NCBI GenBank assembly: GCA_025765615.1
Contig: JAIVFJ010000029.1
Span: 1 to 64,000, forward strand
DNA: 64,000 nt
Origin: Zopfochytrium polystomum
Lineage: Eukaryota; Chytridiomycota; Chytridiomycetes; Chytridiales; Chytridiaceae
Direction: 5' to 3'
Shown piece after piece: positions 63,325 through 64,000 of this stretch. The number at the start of each line of letters is the position of its first letter. Positions within the stretch are counted from its first letter, which is position 1. The position numbers and the translations under genes were made by a program. The notes beneath the pieces were generated by a model. The model did no database searches. It saw only the letters and a program-made list of their open reading frames with translations, and was not told where the DNA came from.

Positions 63325-64000
63325 ATGCAGAGTGCAATGTGGAGCTTAGTCCGTGTGGAAATCGGGTAGGGCAAAGGGTTTTTTTTTCTTTTTCTTTTCG
63401 CTCACCTCTCGCTTGCTGGCGTTGGCAAGGAAGCGTACACCACCAACGCGGAGGACCCGACGGTGCTACGCCTCATCCACCGCTGAATCGTTTGTCGTGT
63501 GTGTGTTTGTGGCAATGTTTGTTTACTTTGTTACCTCATCAGCAGTTGTTGTATCAGTCCCATTCAATTCCCCTTTCTCAAATGCGCTGCGTTTCATTTG
63601 AATCGTGGTCTTATCGAGTACGTGTGTGTGTGTGTGTGTATTTGGGTGAGGAAAGCAGGAAGGATCGATGAGGTACTTTCGGAAGAGAGGACGGGCTTCC
63701 GAGTCTGTAGATTCACATCCGGGGATGGACACGAGTCAAAAAAAGGAAAAAGAGCACAAAGAAGTAATCGAAGGGCCGCAAAAAAATATATCTCTTGATG
63801 CTACATTGCCGGAGGGAAAAAACAAAAAAAAAATTCCTGATGAAATAACAAAACTGCAACGCTGCAGCGCTGAAGAAAGCTTTCACCGTATCGCCACTTC
63901 CAACTTAATGATTCGGTTGGACGGTGTCACAAATCTCCACATAAGGAGGCATTCGGACGCTATGTGGCGTCGGGTAGAGGTGTTTCATGAGGGCTCCACT
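63325..64000. other. 3' flank, no gene seen
   Basis: T-rich stretch after the stop, a (GT)n at about 63621-63638, and A-rich runs near 63780-63835. Confidence 0.5.

Overview
This is eukaryotic nuclear DNA, most likely from a zoosporic (chytrid-like) fungus. The evidence is GC-rich genes with many short GT-AG introns and CTAAC/CTGAC branch sites, fungal-type families (a UFD1 zinc-finger protein, SDRs, an NmrA-like protein, F-box genes, a GH18-like chitinase piece, a pepsin-like protease), ankyrin-type repeats built on a WWKDSG core, and a chromodomain Ty3/gypsy retrotransposon. The species cannot be fixed from the sequence alone.

Layout. 1-4.4 kb: decayed sequence (an MFS transporter relic, dispersed repeats, a 116-bp CA tract). 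4.5-8.3 kb: a three-exon gene for a membrane-anchored kinase-like protein with a very long Gly/Ala/Lys/Arg tail. 8.6-11.4 kb: an alcohol dehydrogenase fragment, a small two-exon ORF and a secreted-peptide gene made of a chain of in-frame micro-exons. 12.1-17.4 kb: an intact chromovirus with identical LTRs, inserted in an older repeat. 19-25.4 kb: a gag-like relic, an F-box gene and a UFD1/zinc-finger gene carrying several frame breaks. 25.8-31.4 kb: dispersed repeats, a solo LTR, tRNA-Met, tRNA-His and a chitinase fragment. 31.5-39 kb: an NmrA-like gene, a second solo LTR, an F-box-like ORF, a second small-exon secreted-protein gene, and a cluster of one intact SDR with three decayed relatives. 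39.2-48.8 kb: an ankyrin-like protein with an RNA polymerase II CTD-like tail, a Rho-like GTPase, tRNA-Ile, an AT-rich decayed element, GH3 and dienelactone hydrolase relics, a tRNA-like locus and a secreted acidic protein. 49.9-64 kb: a small three-exon gene, an atypical aspartyl protease, LINE, ankyrin and copia relics, microsatellites, and a 628-aa protein with a ubiquitin-like domain.

The most unusual things are (1) the micro-exon secreted-peptide gene at 9.3-10.4 kb, with a related architecture at 34.3-35.3 kb; (2) the gypsy element, whose LTR carries heat-shock-element-like arrays and which also shows a self-priming site and a slippery-heptamer/pseudoknot frameshift signal between gag and pol; and (3) the CTD-like tail on an ankyrin-like protein.

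Several otherwise well-conserved genes have single-base frame breaks, some in short homopolymers. These may be uncorrected assembly errors, so 'pseudogene' calls resting on one indel should be treated with caution. All exon structures were worked out by eye from splice signals and reading-frame continuity.
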